A stretch of DNA of 64,000 nucleotides from JAWKWH01 sp041397625 (GTDB taxonomy: Bacteria; Pseudomonadota; Alphaproteobacteria; Rhizobiales; Rhizobiaceae): contig JAWKWH010000004.1 of assembly GCA_041397625.1 (NCBI GenBank), forward strand, positions 395,494 through 459,493, given 5' to 3'. The stretch's first letter is position 1; each line of letters begins with the position of its first letter. Under the pieces are notes generated by a model. The model saw nothing but the letters and a program-made list of their open reading frames with translations, was not told where the DNA came from and made no database searches. Both the position numbers and the translations under genes were made by a program. Below are positions 1 to 8,506 of this stretch, piece after piece.

Positions 1-182
1 CTTCGGAATGGGCAAAAGTTTCGGTGCTGACGGCTTCCGAGAGCCGGCGCCGGATACATTCCCGGGACCACAGGAAAATCGTCGAGGCGCTGTGTTCGCG
101 CGATGCGGCAGCGGCGCGCGATGCGATGCAGCGGCATCTCGACAATATTATCCGCCTGATGCGCGGTGAATCCCTGCCCTGA
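1..182 (+). CDS. GntR/FCD-family transcriptional regulator, 3' part
   Basis: Only the last 59 codons are in the window. The frame runs from base 3 to a TGA at 180-182. The visible peptide contains SRDHRKIVEALCSRDA and then AMQRHLDNI, the closing helices of the FCD ligand-binding domain of FadR-type GntR regulators, where the final HL-x-N helix normally carries a metal- or ligand-contacting His. The DNA-binding domain lies outside the window. It sits 146 bases upstream of a TRAP solute-binding protein gene on the same strand, so it may regulate that gene; this is inference from position. Confidence 0.7.
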   Translation, partial: SEWAKVSVLTASESRRRIHSRDHRKIVEALCSRDAAAARDAMQRHLDNIIRLMRGESLP

Positions 183-281
183 CACGCATCGCAACACAAA
201 TCCTTCCCCAGGTGGCGTTTTTCGGCCCGCGCAATTGGTTCCACATGGTTGTCTTTGGTCCTTTTGTTTGGTAGCCTGACG

Positions 282-312
282 CATATTGGTTCAGCTTGAC
301 GCAACCAATATG
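282..312. promoter_or_regulatory. Perfect 10-bp inverted repeat upstream of dctP1
   Basis: CATATTGGTT (282-291) is repeated as AACCAATATG (303-312) with an 11-base spacer. The right arm ends 17 bases before the preferred ATG at 329, directly before the GGGAGG ribosome binding site. A further ATTGGTT half-site lies at 234-240. It could be an operator for one of the flanking GntR regulators or a leader hairpin. No T-run follows, so it is not a terminator. Confidence 0.45.
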
Positions 313-328
313 TGAAAAGGGAGGAACT

Positions 329-1318
329 ATGATGATGATGCCAAAATTGGCGAAAGCCGCAATGGTCGTACTTTCGGGGATGTTCTGGCTATCGCTTGCA
401 CATGCTCAGTCCGTGAATATCCGGTTTCCGGGAGAATATTCGTCGACACTGCCGGCTGGCATCGCAAATCTCGAGTTCAAGGAAATCGTCGCTGAAAAAT
501 CCGGCGGCGACATCGACGTCCAAATGTTCTTCGATGGTTCATTGTACAAGGGTACCGACCTTCTTCAGGCGGTGCTTCGCGGCGATGTCGAGATGTCGAC
601 GTTGATCTCCCCCTACTGGCCGGCAATCAGTCCGCGTCTTTATCTTTTCGAGCTGCCCTATGCCTTTCCCACCTTGGAGGTTTTTCGACGGGCGACGGAG
701 GATGAAGAGTTCCTTCGTCAGGCATATGCGGAAGTCGAGGAAAAAGGCGGGGTGGTGCTCGGTATTCTGCCGAACGAATATCTGGTTCCCGGAACCAACT
801 CGCCCATCCGTGCAAGCGGCGATTTCAAAGGACTGCGTCTTCGCAGCCTGGGCACGGTAAACCTCGAGATTCTCCGAAATTGGGGCGCGACGCCGGTTTC
901 TCTAAACTTCGTGGAAGTCGTCCCCGCGCTGCAGCAGGGCCTGATTGAAGGGATGAACGTTCCGATCGAAGTGTATGCGAACCTCAAACTCTATGAATCG
1001 CTGAAGAACGTCACATACGCGACCTACAGCGCAACATTCTTCCCCTGGATCGCCAACAAGCAATGGTGGGAAAGTCTGACTGACGAGAAACGGCAGATCA
1101 TCCAGGAGGCTGTCCGCACCGTGAACGCAAACCAGTGGGACCGCATCGCCAAAATCAAGGCAGATTCGATCAAGATCCTGCAGGAAAAAGGCGTGGATCT
1201 CCATTTCCAGACCGATGAAGAACGGGCCGAATGGCGAGCTTCCGCGCAACCGATCTGGGATAAATACACTGACGTTGTCGGTCAGGATCTGATCGAGAAA
1301 CTGAAGTCGTTCCAGTAG
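329..1318 (+). CDS. dctP: TRAP transporter solute-binding protein (DctP family), first copy
   Basis: This is a periplasmic substrate-binding protein of a tripartite ATP-independent transporter. The N-terminus is a clear Sec signal (MMMMPKLAKAAMVV, then hydrophobic, cleavage after AHA). The mature part has the DctP core with a central LKGLRLRS-like strand (FKGLRLRS), a P-V-SLNFVEVVPALQQG segment (the family's P-x-x-L/F-x-E-v-x-x-A-L-Q-x-G signature) and a long C-terminal helix. A TTG at 296 is in frame, but GGGAGGA is well placed only for the ATG at 329, and the inverted repeat 282-312 would otherwise be coding. There is no DctQ or DctM directly beside it. The only membrane pair in the locus is downstream with a second DctP, so this one may share that permease. 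The substrate cannot be read from the sequence. Confidence 0.88.
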   Translation: MMMMPKLAKAAMVVLSGMFWLSLAHAQSVNIRFPGEYSSTLPAGIANLEFKEIVAEKSGGDIDVQMFFDGSLYKGTDLLQAVLRGDVEMSTLISPYWPAISPRLYLFELPYAFPTLEVFRRATEDEEFLRQAYAEVEEKGGVVLGILPNEYLVPGTNSPIRASGDFKGLRLRSLGTVNLEILRNWGATPVSLNFVEVVPALQQGLIEGMNVPIEVYANLKLYESLKNVTYATYSATFFPWIANKQWWESLTDEKRQIIQEAVRTVNANQWDRIAKIKADSIKILQEKGVDLHFQTDEERAEWRASAQPIWDKYTDVVGQDLIEKLKSFQ

Positions 1319-1547
1319 GCTGCTGGTGGCCGGCGCATGGCGCAACCGCAATGCTTCGCGGTCGCGCAAGCTGCGGTATGGCAACACCATGGACCACGGC
1401 TGCGGCTCTGCACCCCAAGCGCCCTCAACGACGGTGCATCAAGGCAGCGGGCCGCAGCGGCACACTCCCGAAGGCGGAACGGAAGCGTAGCCGGCCACCA
1501 CAATTCGCAAAGCGCCCGTCAAACCGGCAAGCAGGAGTAACCGGGGT

Positions 1548-2288
1548 TTACCCTTCGACGGTTTCAGGTTGCCGCCGCGTTGCCCGGAAATTTACCGAAG
1601 CGAACACCTTGTCGAGATCGGTTGCATCGACCGCCTGGTTCAGCATCAGGCTTGCCTCGATATGCTCCAGATGATCGATCATCAATTGCGAAGCCCTGGC
1701 CTCGTCGCGATCAACAATGGCGGCGACGATCTGCGCATGTTCGTCGTCCCGGCAAGCCTCGCGTGTCGGCGCGTTATATAATGAGATCATCAGACAGGTG
1801 AGAGTCGAAAGTTCGCGAATGCTGCGAGCCAGAAATTCGTTTTCGCACAGCGTTCCGAGAAGACAGTGAAAGTCGCCGGACAACCGGATGATCAACTGGG
1901 CGTCCTTTTCCCTGCGGGCATCGGCCTCGGCTTCGAGGTGATCCATGAGCGCGCCAATCTTGGCGTCGTTCAGAGTTGAGATGAGCCGGGTGACGATTCC
2001 GGGCTCGATCATCCGCCGCATTTCGATGACGTTGCGCGCTTGCGTCGGTGTCGGGCGGGCGACGTGAGCACCCTTCTGCGGCACGTGCTCGACAATACCC
2101 TCGAATACCAATCGCGCGAGGACGTCGCGGATACGGGCGCGGCTGACACCAAAAATCTGCGCCAGTTTTCCTTCGGCGAGCTTGGTCCCGGGAGGCAGGC
2201 GCTGCTCGATCACCGCCAAATATATCTGGTGGTAGATATTTCCGATCGTTTCGTCGTTGCTGCCTGATTGCTTCGGCTCGTCGACCAT
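1548..2288 (-). CDS. GntR-family regulator with FCD domain
   Basis: This 246-residue FadR-subfamily regulator has an N-terminal winged helix (about residues 13-80: IYLAVIEQRLPPGTKLAE, FGVSRARIRDVLARL, then a wing VPQKGAHVA) and an all-helical FCD domain (about 85-225) with the metal-site pattern of Arg/Glu/His residues. It is divergent from the hydantoinase gene and shares the 173-base spacer 2289-2461, which holds four GTNNAC palindromes of the type GntR proteins bind. The likely role is repression of the hydantoinase/TRAP operon and of itself, relieved by a pathway metabolite. The effector is unknown. Confidence 0.88.
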   Translation of the reverse strand: MVDEPKQSGSNDETIGNIYHQIYLAVIEQRLPPGTKLAEGKLAQIFGVSRARIRDVLARLVFEGIVEHVPQKGAHVARPTPTQARNVIEMRRMIEPGIVTRLISTLNDAKIGALMDHLEAEADARREKDAQLIIRLSGDFHCLLGTLCENEFLARSIRELSTLTCLMISLYNAPTREACRDDEHAQIVAAIVDRDEARASQLMIDHLEHIEASLMLNQAVDATDLDKVFASVNFRATRRQPETVEG

Positions 2289-2354
2289 TTTCTCGCCTTT
2301 GGTTCATTCCCGTTTTTGTACTGACTCGCGCGCAGGGCGAGTACCTCGTGATAC

Positions 2355-2434
2355 GTGTCAACATATACACCGACAATCGATTTTCAAGCAGTAAACAAAA
2401 ATGTTGACATTCTAGTCGACAATCTGGTAGACAA
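2355..2434. promoter_or_regulatory. GntR operator array (four GTNNAC palindromes)
   Basis: Four ten-base sites fit the GntR/FCD core NNGTNNACNN: GTGTCAACAT (2355-2364), ATGTTGACAT (2401-2410), TAGTCGACAA (2413-2422) and TGGTAGACAA (2425-2434). The last three are spaced exactly 12 bases centre to centre and end 11 bases before the ribosome binding site of the hydantoinase gene. The assignment to the divergent GntR regulator is inferred from motif and position. Confidence 0.6.
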
Positions 2435-2461
2435 TTTTTGTTCTAAGGGAGGACGAGCCCA

Positions 2462-3991
2462 TTGGGCGAGAAACTGGCCATTTCCGGTGCGAACTCGAGC
2501 GGCACACCGTCGTTTGATCTTGTCGTGCGCAACGCGCAGCTTGCCACCGCCGCCGATGTCTTTCTGACCGATATCGGAATTGCCGACGGTCGCGTCGCCT
2601 GCCTCGGCGTCGGTCTCGCCAAGGGCAGGGAGGAGATCGATGCTTCCGGACGGATAGTCACTCCCGGCGGTGTCGATGCGCACTGCCACATGGACCAGCC
2701 GCTTGAGCCGCCGGCGCGAATGGCAGACAATTTTGAAACGGGCACGCGTTCGGCCGCATGCGGTGGCACCACGACCGTTATTCCGTTCGCCGCGCAGCAA
2801 AAAGGCCAAAGTCTGAAGGCCGCGGTTGAGGACTATCACCGCCGTGCCGGTGAGCTGTCCTGCATCGACTATGCCTTCCACATGATCGTCAGTGATCCGA
2901 CCCCGGAAGTGCTCGACAACGAACTGCCGGCATTGATTAAAGAGGGCTACACCTCGTTCAAGATCTACATGACGTATGACGACCTGAAGCTCGATGACGG
3001 TCAGATACTGGACGTTCTGGACATCGCACGCCGCTATGGCGCCATGCCGATGATCCACGCGGAGAATTCCGATTGCATCAAATGGCTGACAAACCGGCTG
3101 AAAGCGCGCGGCAACTTCGCACCTCGCTTTCATGCGGAAGCCCGTCCGCCGCTGGTCGAACGCGAGGCGGCGCACCGGGCGATTTCACTGGCCGAGCTTG
3201 TCGATGTTCCGCTGTTGATCGTGCATGTATCGGGGATCGAGGCAATCGAGCAGATTCAGATGGCGAAAGCCCGCGGCCTGAACATATTTGCCGAGACCTG
3301 CCCTCAATATCTTTTCCTCACAGCATCCGATCTGGGACTTGACGACAGCTACGAAGGCGCCCGATGCGTTTGCAGCCCGCCTCCGCGCGATCCCGAGAAC
3401 CAGAAGGTCGTCTGGAGAGGTCTCGAAAACGGCCTGTTCAGCGTATTTTCGTCGGATCACGCTCCGTTCCTGTACGAACATGAGACCGGCAAGAAACTCG
3501 GTGGCGAAGAGGTTTCGTTCGACCACATCCCGAACGGAATTCCCGGGCTGGAAACGAGGTTGCCGCTGCTCTTTTCCGAAGGTGTCTTGAAGGGAAGGAT
3601 CCCGGTTACCCGCTTTGTCGAACTCACGTCGACAAACCCCGCCAAGCTCTACGGGCTTTACCCCCGCAAGGGCACCCTGGCGATCGGTTCGGATGCGGAT
3701 CTGGTGATCTGGGACGAGCGCCCGGTAACGGTCACCAATTCCAACCTTCATCACGCGGTCGACTACACGCCCTATGAGGGGATGGAACTGGCCGCCTGGC
3801 CGGCCCTGACTGTTTCAAGGGGCACCGTCGTTTGGGACGGCGGCGAATATGTGGGTCGATCCGGCCATGGGCGGTTTATTGCCCGCAACGGCCGGTTCCA
3901 TCCGCTGAACAACGAAAATCATCCCGACAGACTCAATTCACCGGCCGCTCTTATGGGGCCTAATTCAATGTGGTCACCGGCCACAAACTAA
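2462..3991 (+). CDS. Dihydropyrimidinase / D-hydantoinase family cyclic amidohydrolase
   Basis: This cytoplasmic binuclear-metal amidohydrolase opens the ring of dihydropyrimidines or hydantoins to N-carbamoyl amino acids. The metal ligands are visible: DAHCH (72-76), the carboxylated lysine in SFKIYM (Lys167), His198 in IHAEN, His254 in HVSG and Asp331 in SSDHAPF. The 509-residue length is slightly above the family's usual 460-490, with a short N-terminal extension. It starts at TTG 2462, set by AAGGGAGGA eight bases upstream. It is the first gene of the plus-strand run with TRAP genes, an amidase and a racemase-like protein. It could be a hydantoinase, dihydropyrimidinase or another cyclic-imide hydrolase; the sequence does not separate these. 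Confidence 0.88.
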   Translation: MGEKLAISGANSSGTPSFDLVVRNAQLATAADVFLTDIGIADGRVACLGVGLAKGREEIDASGRIVTPGGVDAHCHMDQPLEPPARMADNFETGTRSAACGGTTTVIPFAAQQKGQSLKAAVEDYHRRAGELSCIDYAFHMIVSDPTPEVLDNELPALIKEGYTSFKIYMTYDDLKLDDGQILDVLDIARRYGAMPMIHAENSDCIKWLTNRLKARGNFAPRFHAEARPPLVEREAAHRAISLAELVDVPLLIVHVSGIEAIEQIQMAKARGLNIFAETCPQYLFLTASDLGLDDSYEGARCVCSPPPRDPENQKVVWRGLENGLFSVFSSDHAPFLYEHETGKKLGGEEVSFDHIPNGIPGLETRLPLLFSEGVLKGRIPVTRFVELTSTNPAKLYGLYPRKGTLAIGSDADLVIWDERPVTVTNSNLHHAVDYTPYEGMELAAWPALTVSRGTVVWDGGEYVGRSGHGRFIARNGRFHPLNNENHPDRLNSPAALMGPNSMWSPATN

Positions 3992-4002
3992 GGGGAATGG
4001 AA

Positions 4003-4989
4003 ATGAACGCTCTCAAATGCACCCTTGCCTCAGTGGCGATGCTTACCCTTGCAGGCTCCGCCTCGGCGAACACAATCAAGATATCGACGACCGTACCGGA
4101 TACTTCCAACTGGATTGTGGCGGCCGAGACATTCAAGACGATCGTCGAGGAGAAGACCGACCATACGGTTGAAATCTACCCGAACGGCACGCTCGTCAGC
4201 GGCAACGACCGTGTCGAACTGGAAATGGCGCAGGCCGGCGCTGTGGAAATCGTCATGAAGACCACGATCTGGCTTTCGCAGTTGAACCAGGACTTTCTGG
4301 TGACAGCGATGCCATGGATGTTCCCCAACGCGGAAGTTGCGATGAAGGTCATGGACGGTCCTGTCGGCCAGGGCCTGTCGACAAGCCTGAACGAAGTCGG
4401 TCTCGAGGCTCTGGCCTGGGGCGACGGCGGGTTCTTCCAGCTATATTCCAAAGGCGAGCCGGTAAAGGAACCTGCGGGTATTGCAGGCGTCAAGATCCGC
4501 GTGCCCGGCAATCCGATCTTCGTCAAGAGCTGGGAAGCCGTTGGTGCGGTACCGACACCGATCAGCTTTGCCGAGATTTTTTCGGCGTTGCAGTCGGGCG
4601 CCATCGACGGCGGCGTGGCGACGACGCCGCTGATCTACGCCAAGCGCTTCTACGAAGTAGCTCCGAGCATTTCGATCATCAACTTCTCGTTTGAATCCGT
4701 CGGCATGATTGCAAACGCCGGCTTTCTGTCCAGCCTGAGTGAGGAAGATCGCGCGATCATCCGCGAGGCCGCACTGGAAGGCATGAAAGCCCAGAGAGCC
4801 AAGGCTGCCGAGGAGAACACCAGCTATATTTCCGAGATGGAGGCGGCCGGCGCGAAAATCTACGTGCCGACTGAGGCGGAGCTGAACAGTTTCAAGGAAA
4901 TTGCCGCGCCGATCTACGACAGCTTCAAGGCGGAAATCGGTGAAGAGCTTGTCTCTCAGGTCGAAGCGGCGGTCGAAGCCGCGAAGTAA
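4003..4989 (+). CDS. dctP: TRAP transporter solute-binding protein (DctP family), second copy
   Basis: This periplasmic binding protein of about 328 residues has a Sec signal (NALKCTLASVAMLTLAGSASA). The DctP fold is supported by AGIAGVKIRVPGN, the signature region PTPISFAEIFSALQSGAIDG and the long C-terminal helices. The ATG at 4003 is preferred because AGGGG (3991-3995) is at the right distance. An ATG at 3997 and an upstream GTG are in frame but poorly placed. It follows the hydantoinase by 11 bases and precedes dctQ and dctM, so it is probably the main binding protein for that permease. The sequence differs clearly from the first DctP, suggesting a different or overlapping ligand. Confidence 0.88.
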   Translation: MNALKCTLASVAMLTLAGSASANTIKISTTVPDTSNWIVAAETFKTIVEEKTDHTVEIYPNGTLVSGNDRVELEMAQAGAVEIVMKTTIWLSQLNQDFLVTAMPWMFPNAEVAMKVMDGPVGQGLSTSLNEVGLEALAWGDGGFFQLYSKGEPVKEPAGIAGVKIRVPGNPIFVKSWEAVGAVPTPISFAEIFSALQSGAIDGGVATTPLIYAKRFYEVAPSISIINFSFESVGMIANAGFLSSLSEEDRAIIREAALEGMKAQRAKAAEENTSYISEMEAAGAKIYVPTEAELNSFKEIAAPIYDSFKAEIGEELVSQVEAAVEAAK

Positions 4990-5001
4990 GTACAGAAAGG
5001 C

Positions 5002-5028
5002 CGATGGCCGCGCATCGCGCGGCCATCG
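5002..5028. promoter_or_regulatory. GC-rich hairpin between dctP and dctQ
   Basis: GATGGCCGCGC (5003-5013) and GCGCGGCCATC (5017-5027) form a perfect 11-bp stem (12 with the flanking C/G) around a 3-base loop, 13 bases after the dctP stop. No T-run follows, so full termination is unlikely. It may protect the 3' end of the dctP message and lower expression of the membrane subunits, as seen in other binding-protein operons (inference). The rest of the 287-base spacer 4990-5276 shows nothing recognisable apart from the dctQ ribosome binding site. Confidence 0.5.
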
Positions 5029-5276
5029 CAGCGGGCGTTGCGCTGACAGGGGTTTCCTGAGCTTCAGCCTGTTCAGCCCGTTCGTTGGATCCGGGATCAT
5101 CCGGCCCGGTTCCGACGACCAACATGCCATACCGTATTTGGTCCTTTTTGCAGTCGTGACGCATGCTGGGCGTCTGCGTTCGGGGGAACGACAAAGTCCG
5201 AGTTATTCCCGCTTGGTGCAGATCTGTCCTCAAGCAGAAATACCGAAATTCTCTTCTTAAATAGAGAGGCAAAGTT

Positions 5277-5789
5277 ATGGGTAACGTACTTGGCAAGGCA
5301 AGCAAAGTGCTAGACTTTCTGGAAAAGTATTTCATTGTATTTTTCCTTGTCGGAATTGTGCTCATGATATTTTCGGGCGTTCTGTCCCGATTTGTATTTC
5401 ACTATGCGATCGCATTCACGGAGGAACTTTCTCGGTTCTTCTTCATCTGGGGTGCATTGCTCGGCGCGGCTGCCGGCATGAGAACCGGCGAGCATTCCGG
5501 AATTCCGCTCATCGCAAACCGGTTTGGCCCGACCGGTCAGAAGGTAATCGAGTTTTCCGTGGCGATCGGCGTCATCGTTTTTCTGGCTTACCTCGTTTCG
5601 ATGACCTGGGTTTCGACGGCCCGCTCATTTCAAAGCGGTCAGATCAGCACGACAACCGAAATTCCAATCTGGACGATCAATGCCGGGATGATGATCGCCT
5701 TTGCCGTCGCGGTCATTCGCGCCGTTCAGGGCTGGTTCGCGGGCAAGTTCCGCCCGGACATCGATATCGAGATCGAAGAGGAGGCCTGA
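5277..5789 (+). CDS. dctQ: TRAP transporter small permease (DctQ)
   Basis: This 170-residue inner-membrane protein has four hydrophobic segments (about 20-42, 50-70, 90-112 and 130-150), the DctQ layout. TEELSRFFFIWGALLGAA carries the conserved E-E-x-x-R-F/Y-x-x-x-W pattern of the family. The C-terminus is an acidic tail (DIEIEEEA). DctQ pairs with DctM to form the membrane part of a sodium-driven TRAP transporter. It is followed by dctM after three bases, so the two are translationally linked. Confidence 0.9.
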   Translation: MGNVLGKASKVLDFLEKYFIVFFLVGIVLMIFSGVLSRFVFHYAIAFTEELSRFFFIWGALLGAAAGMRTGEHSGIPLIANRFGPTGQKVIEFSVAIGVIVFLAYLVSMTWVSTARSFQSGQISTTTEIPIWTINAGMMIAFAVAVIRAVQGWFAGKFRPDIDIEIEEEA

Positions 5790-5792
5790 GCC

Positions 5793-7085
5793 ATGGAACT
5801 TCTGACCAACCCCAGCGTCATCGGCTTTGGCATATTCATAGTGCTGCTGCTGCTCAACATGCCGATCTTTGCGGCGCTCGGTCTCGGCGCCCTGTTCGTC
5901 ATCGTGTTCATGAACGCAGCGCCGCTCGCCGTGGTTCCCTATATCCTCGGCGGTTCTCTCGACAGTTTTCCGCTCCTTGCAACGCCGCTGTTCATCATTG
6001 CCGGCGCAATGATTACCCGGACCGGAATCTCCGAGCGCATCGTCAACCTGGCCCAGATCGTACTTGGAACACTGCCTGGCGGTTTGGCATTGACGACACT
6101 GGCCACAGGCGCGGTCATCAGTTCCATGTCGGGCTCGAACATTGCGACGGTGGCGGCACTCAGCTTTCTTATTCCGGCCATGGCGAAGGTCGGATATCCG
6201 CGTCCCTTTGCGGTAGCGGTCGTCGCCGCCGGATGCACCTTTGGCGTTGTTATCCCACCCAGCCTTGGCATGATCATCTACGGCGTCATCGTGGAGCAAT
6301 CGATCCCGAAACTGTTCTTCGCCGGAATTGGGCCAGGCTTGTTGATGTTGCTGGTGCTCGGTTCCTGCACCTTCGCGATCTCCGTGAAAAACGGATACCG
6401 GGGAGCCGCGGTAGAGCGGACATTCGGCAAGTTCCTCGCCGCGCTCAAAGACGCAGGCTGGGGCCTTATGGCGCCGGTCATCGTGCTCGGCGGAATCTAT
6501 GCGGGAATTTTCACCGCGACCGAAGCTGCGGCTGTCGCCGTGGTCTATCTGTTTGCGATCGATCAACTGGTCTATCGCCGGATCAAGATGTCGGCCTACC
6601 CGGATATGCTTTATGAATCCGGAAAGACGATAGGCGTGATCGTCCTGATCATTGCGTGTTCGTCGGTCTTCGCCTGGATCTGGCAAACCCAGGGTCTTGC
6701 CGCGGCGGTTACAAAAAGCCTGCTGGAATGGTCCGGCGGAAGCGCATACCTGATCCTCTTTATCATCAACATTCTGCTGGTCATTTCGGGCGCTTTCCTC
6801 GAACCGGTTGCGGCGATGTACCTGCTCGTTCCGCTGGTCAAGCCCACTCTCCAGGCCGCAGGTATCGACCTGATTCACTTTGGTGCGTTGATGACGGTCA
6901 ACCTGTCGATGGCGCATCTGACGCCGCCGGTCGGCGTTGGATTGTACCTGGCGGCGAAAGTGGGCAAGGTACCGTTTGAGACCGCGGCTAAGTGGGCGCT
7001 TCCATTCATCGCCTGCGAAATCGTGGTAATCGCCCTGGTGACGTTATTTCCGTCGATTGCACTCTATCTTGCGGGGTACGTCTGA
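5793..7085 (+). CDS. dctM: TRAP transporter large permease (DctM)
   Basis: This 430-residue inner-membrane protein has about 12 hydrophobic segments, the usual DctM length. Typical DctM stretches are present: PLFIIAGAMITRTGIS, ATGAVISSMSGSNIATVAA, GCTFGVVIPPSLGMIIYG and HLTPPVGVGLYLAAKV. It is the transport channel that moves the ligand delivered by the DctP protein using a sodium gradient. It follows dctQ closely and precedes the amidase gene by two bases, so transport and catabolism are co-transcribed. Confidence 0.93.
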   Translation: MELLTNPSVIGFGIFIVLLLLNMPIFAALGLGALFVIVFMNAAPLAVVPYILGGSLDSFPLLATPLFIIAGAMITRTGISERIVNLAQIVLGTLPGGLALTTLATGAVISSMSGSNIATVAALSFLIPAMAKVGYPRPFAVAVVAAGCTFGVVIPPSLGMIIYGVIVEQSIPKLFFAGIGPGLLMLLVLGSCTFAISVKNGYRGAAVERTFGKFLAALKDAGWGLMAPVIVLGGIYAGIFTATEAAAVAVVYLFAIDQLVYRRIKMSAYPDMLYESGKTIGVIVLIIACSSVFAWIWQTQGLAAAVTKSLLEWSGGSAYLILFIINILLVISGAFLEPVAAMYLLVPLVKPTLQAAGIDLIHFGALMTVNLSMAHLTPPVGVGLYLAAKVGKVPFETAAKWALPFIACEIVVIALVTLFPSIALYLAGYV

Positions 7086-7087
7086 TC

Positions 7088-8506
7088 ATGGATTGGTGGC
7101 GAAAAGACATCTTCACGCTCAATCGTGCGCTCGATGCGGGAGACGTTACGCCGATAGTCTTGCTGGAGCATTTTCTGGAGCGTGTCGACAGGCTTAACAC
7201 GCATGTGAACGCCGTTGTTCATCGTAATGCCGGAGCCGAACGGATGGCCCGCGAAAGCGCAGAACGACGACGATCCGGTCGATCACGAGGCCCGCTCGAT
7301 GGCATCCCGATGTTGTTGAAGGACAATCTGGTTGCGGAAGGAATGCCGGCGAGTTGGGGTAGCCAGCTTTACGCGGATCTGATCTGCGACAGCGATGAAA
7401 TACCGGTCGAGCGCCTGCGCCGTGCGGGAGCGGTGTTTATGGGCAAAACCAATGTTCCCGAGTTCACCGTCGAAGGTTTCACCGCCAACAAGATTTTCGG
7501 GGTGACTCGAAATCCCTGGGATACCGACAAAATCCCGGGAGGTTCCAGCGGCGGTAGCGTCGCCGCCGTGGCGCTCGGCATGGCGCCCTACTCCATAGGC
7601 ACCGATGGCGGCGGCTCGGTGCGACGTCCGGCGAGCTATACAAATCTCGTGGGTTTCAAGACCAGCATCGGCTGCGTTCCTCGCGGCGGTGGACTGCCGC
7701 AACTCCTTCTGGACATGGAAACCGTCGGGCCCATTACCCGGACGGTTCGCGATCAGGCCCTGGTGCTGAATGCGATGGCGGGACCGGACCGTCGCGATCA
7801 CCGATCGCTGCGATTTGGCGGTATCGATTTTGTCGAGGAGCTCGAAAAAGCACCGGGAAAACTGCGCGTTCTCGCTGTCGATCAGATAGGCGATGCACCG
7901 GTCGATCCGGAAATTTCGCAGAGCTTCCATCAATCGGTAAATCTCATGTCCGAACTTGGGCACGACGTTGAAACCGGCGGCCTGCCTTTTGACGTACAGC
8001 CGGTGTATGAGCATTGGACCACGATTGCCGACATAGGATTGGCGCTGTTGCTTCAACGCAAACCAGAGATGGAGCAGCGCGCTTCTCCAAAATATGTGGA
8101 ATGGGCGAGGAAATCCTATTCCGCAACGCATTTGCTTGCCGTTTTCGAGGCCCTTGAGAATATTCGAAACCAAGCGGCCGTTGCGTTCGGGAATGTGGAT
8201 ATCATCATGACGCCTTCCTCGGCGGCATTGCCGTGGTCGACCGATCTGAACTTTCCTCCCTTCATCAACGGCGTGGCAGCCGGGCCGCGCGGTTCGGCAT
8301 TGTTCTCAGGCTGGGTCAATGCCTGTGGCCATCCCGCGATCAGCATCCCGGGCCCTCGCGGCGCTTCCGGTTTGCCGATCGGGGTTCAGTTCGTCTCCGA
8401 TTTTGGCGAGGACGGTTTGCTGCTGCGGCTGGCGCGGCAGCTCGAGGAAGCCGCCAATTGGCGCGATGACTGGCCGGAACTCGCAAACATGGATGTCTCA
8501 AATTGA
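7088..8506 (+). CDS. Amidase signature family enzyme
   Basis: This 472-residue cytoplasmic amidase has a Ser-cis-Ser-Lys catalytic triad: Lys78 in GIPMLLKDN, the cis-Ser in IPGGSSGGS (residues 149-157) and the nucleophile Ser177 in GTDGGGSVRRPAS. It hydrolyses an amide to acid and ammonia; the substrate is unknown. In this operon it may act on the ring-opened N-carbamoyl or amide product of the hydantoinase (inference). The ATG at 7088 is preferred because the in-frame sequence upstream overlaps dctM and does not look like an amidase. The stop overlaps the start of the racemase-like gene by four bases (ATGTCTCAAATTGAAA region), indicating coupling. Confidence 0.9.
   Translation: MDWWRKDIFTLNRALDAGDVTPIVLLEHFLERVDRLNTHVNAVVHRNAGAERMARESAERRRSGRSRGPLDGIPMLLKDNLVAEGMPASWGSQLYADLICDSDEIPVERLRRAGAVFMGKTNVPEFTVEGFTANKIFGVTRNPWDTDKIPGGSSGGSVAAVALGMAPYSIGTDGGGSVRRPASYTNLVGFKTSIGCVPRGGGLPQLLLDMETVGPITRTVRDQALVLNAMAGPDRRDHRSLRFGGIDFVEELEKAPGKLRVLAVDQIGDAPVDPEISQSFHQSVNLMSELGHDVETGGLPFDVQPVYEHWTTIADIGLALLLQRKPEMEQRASPKYVEWARKSYSATHLLAVFEALENIRNQAAVAFGNVDIIMTPSSAALPWSTDLNFPPFINGVAAGPRGSALFSGWVNACGHPAISIPGPRGASGLPIGVQFVSDFGEDGLLLRLARQLEEAANWRDDWPELANMDVSN

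Noticed and set aside
5625..6917. 430-codon open frame antisense to dctM
   Set aside because: It exactly opposes dctM, is rich in Arg, Asp, His and Gln without any family motif, and is a GC-driven shadow.
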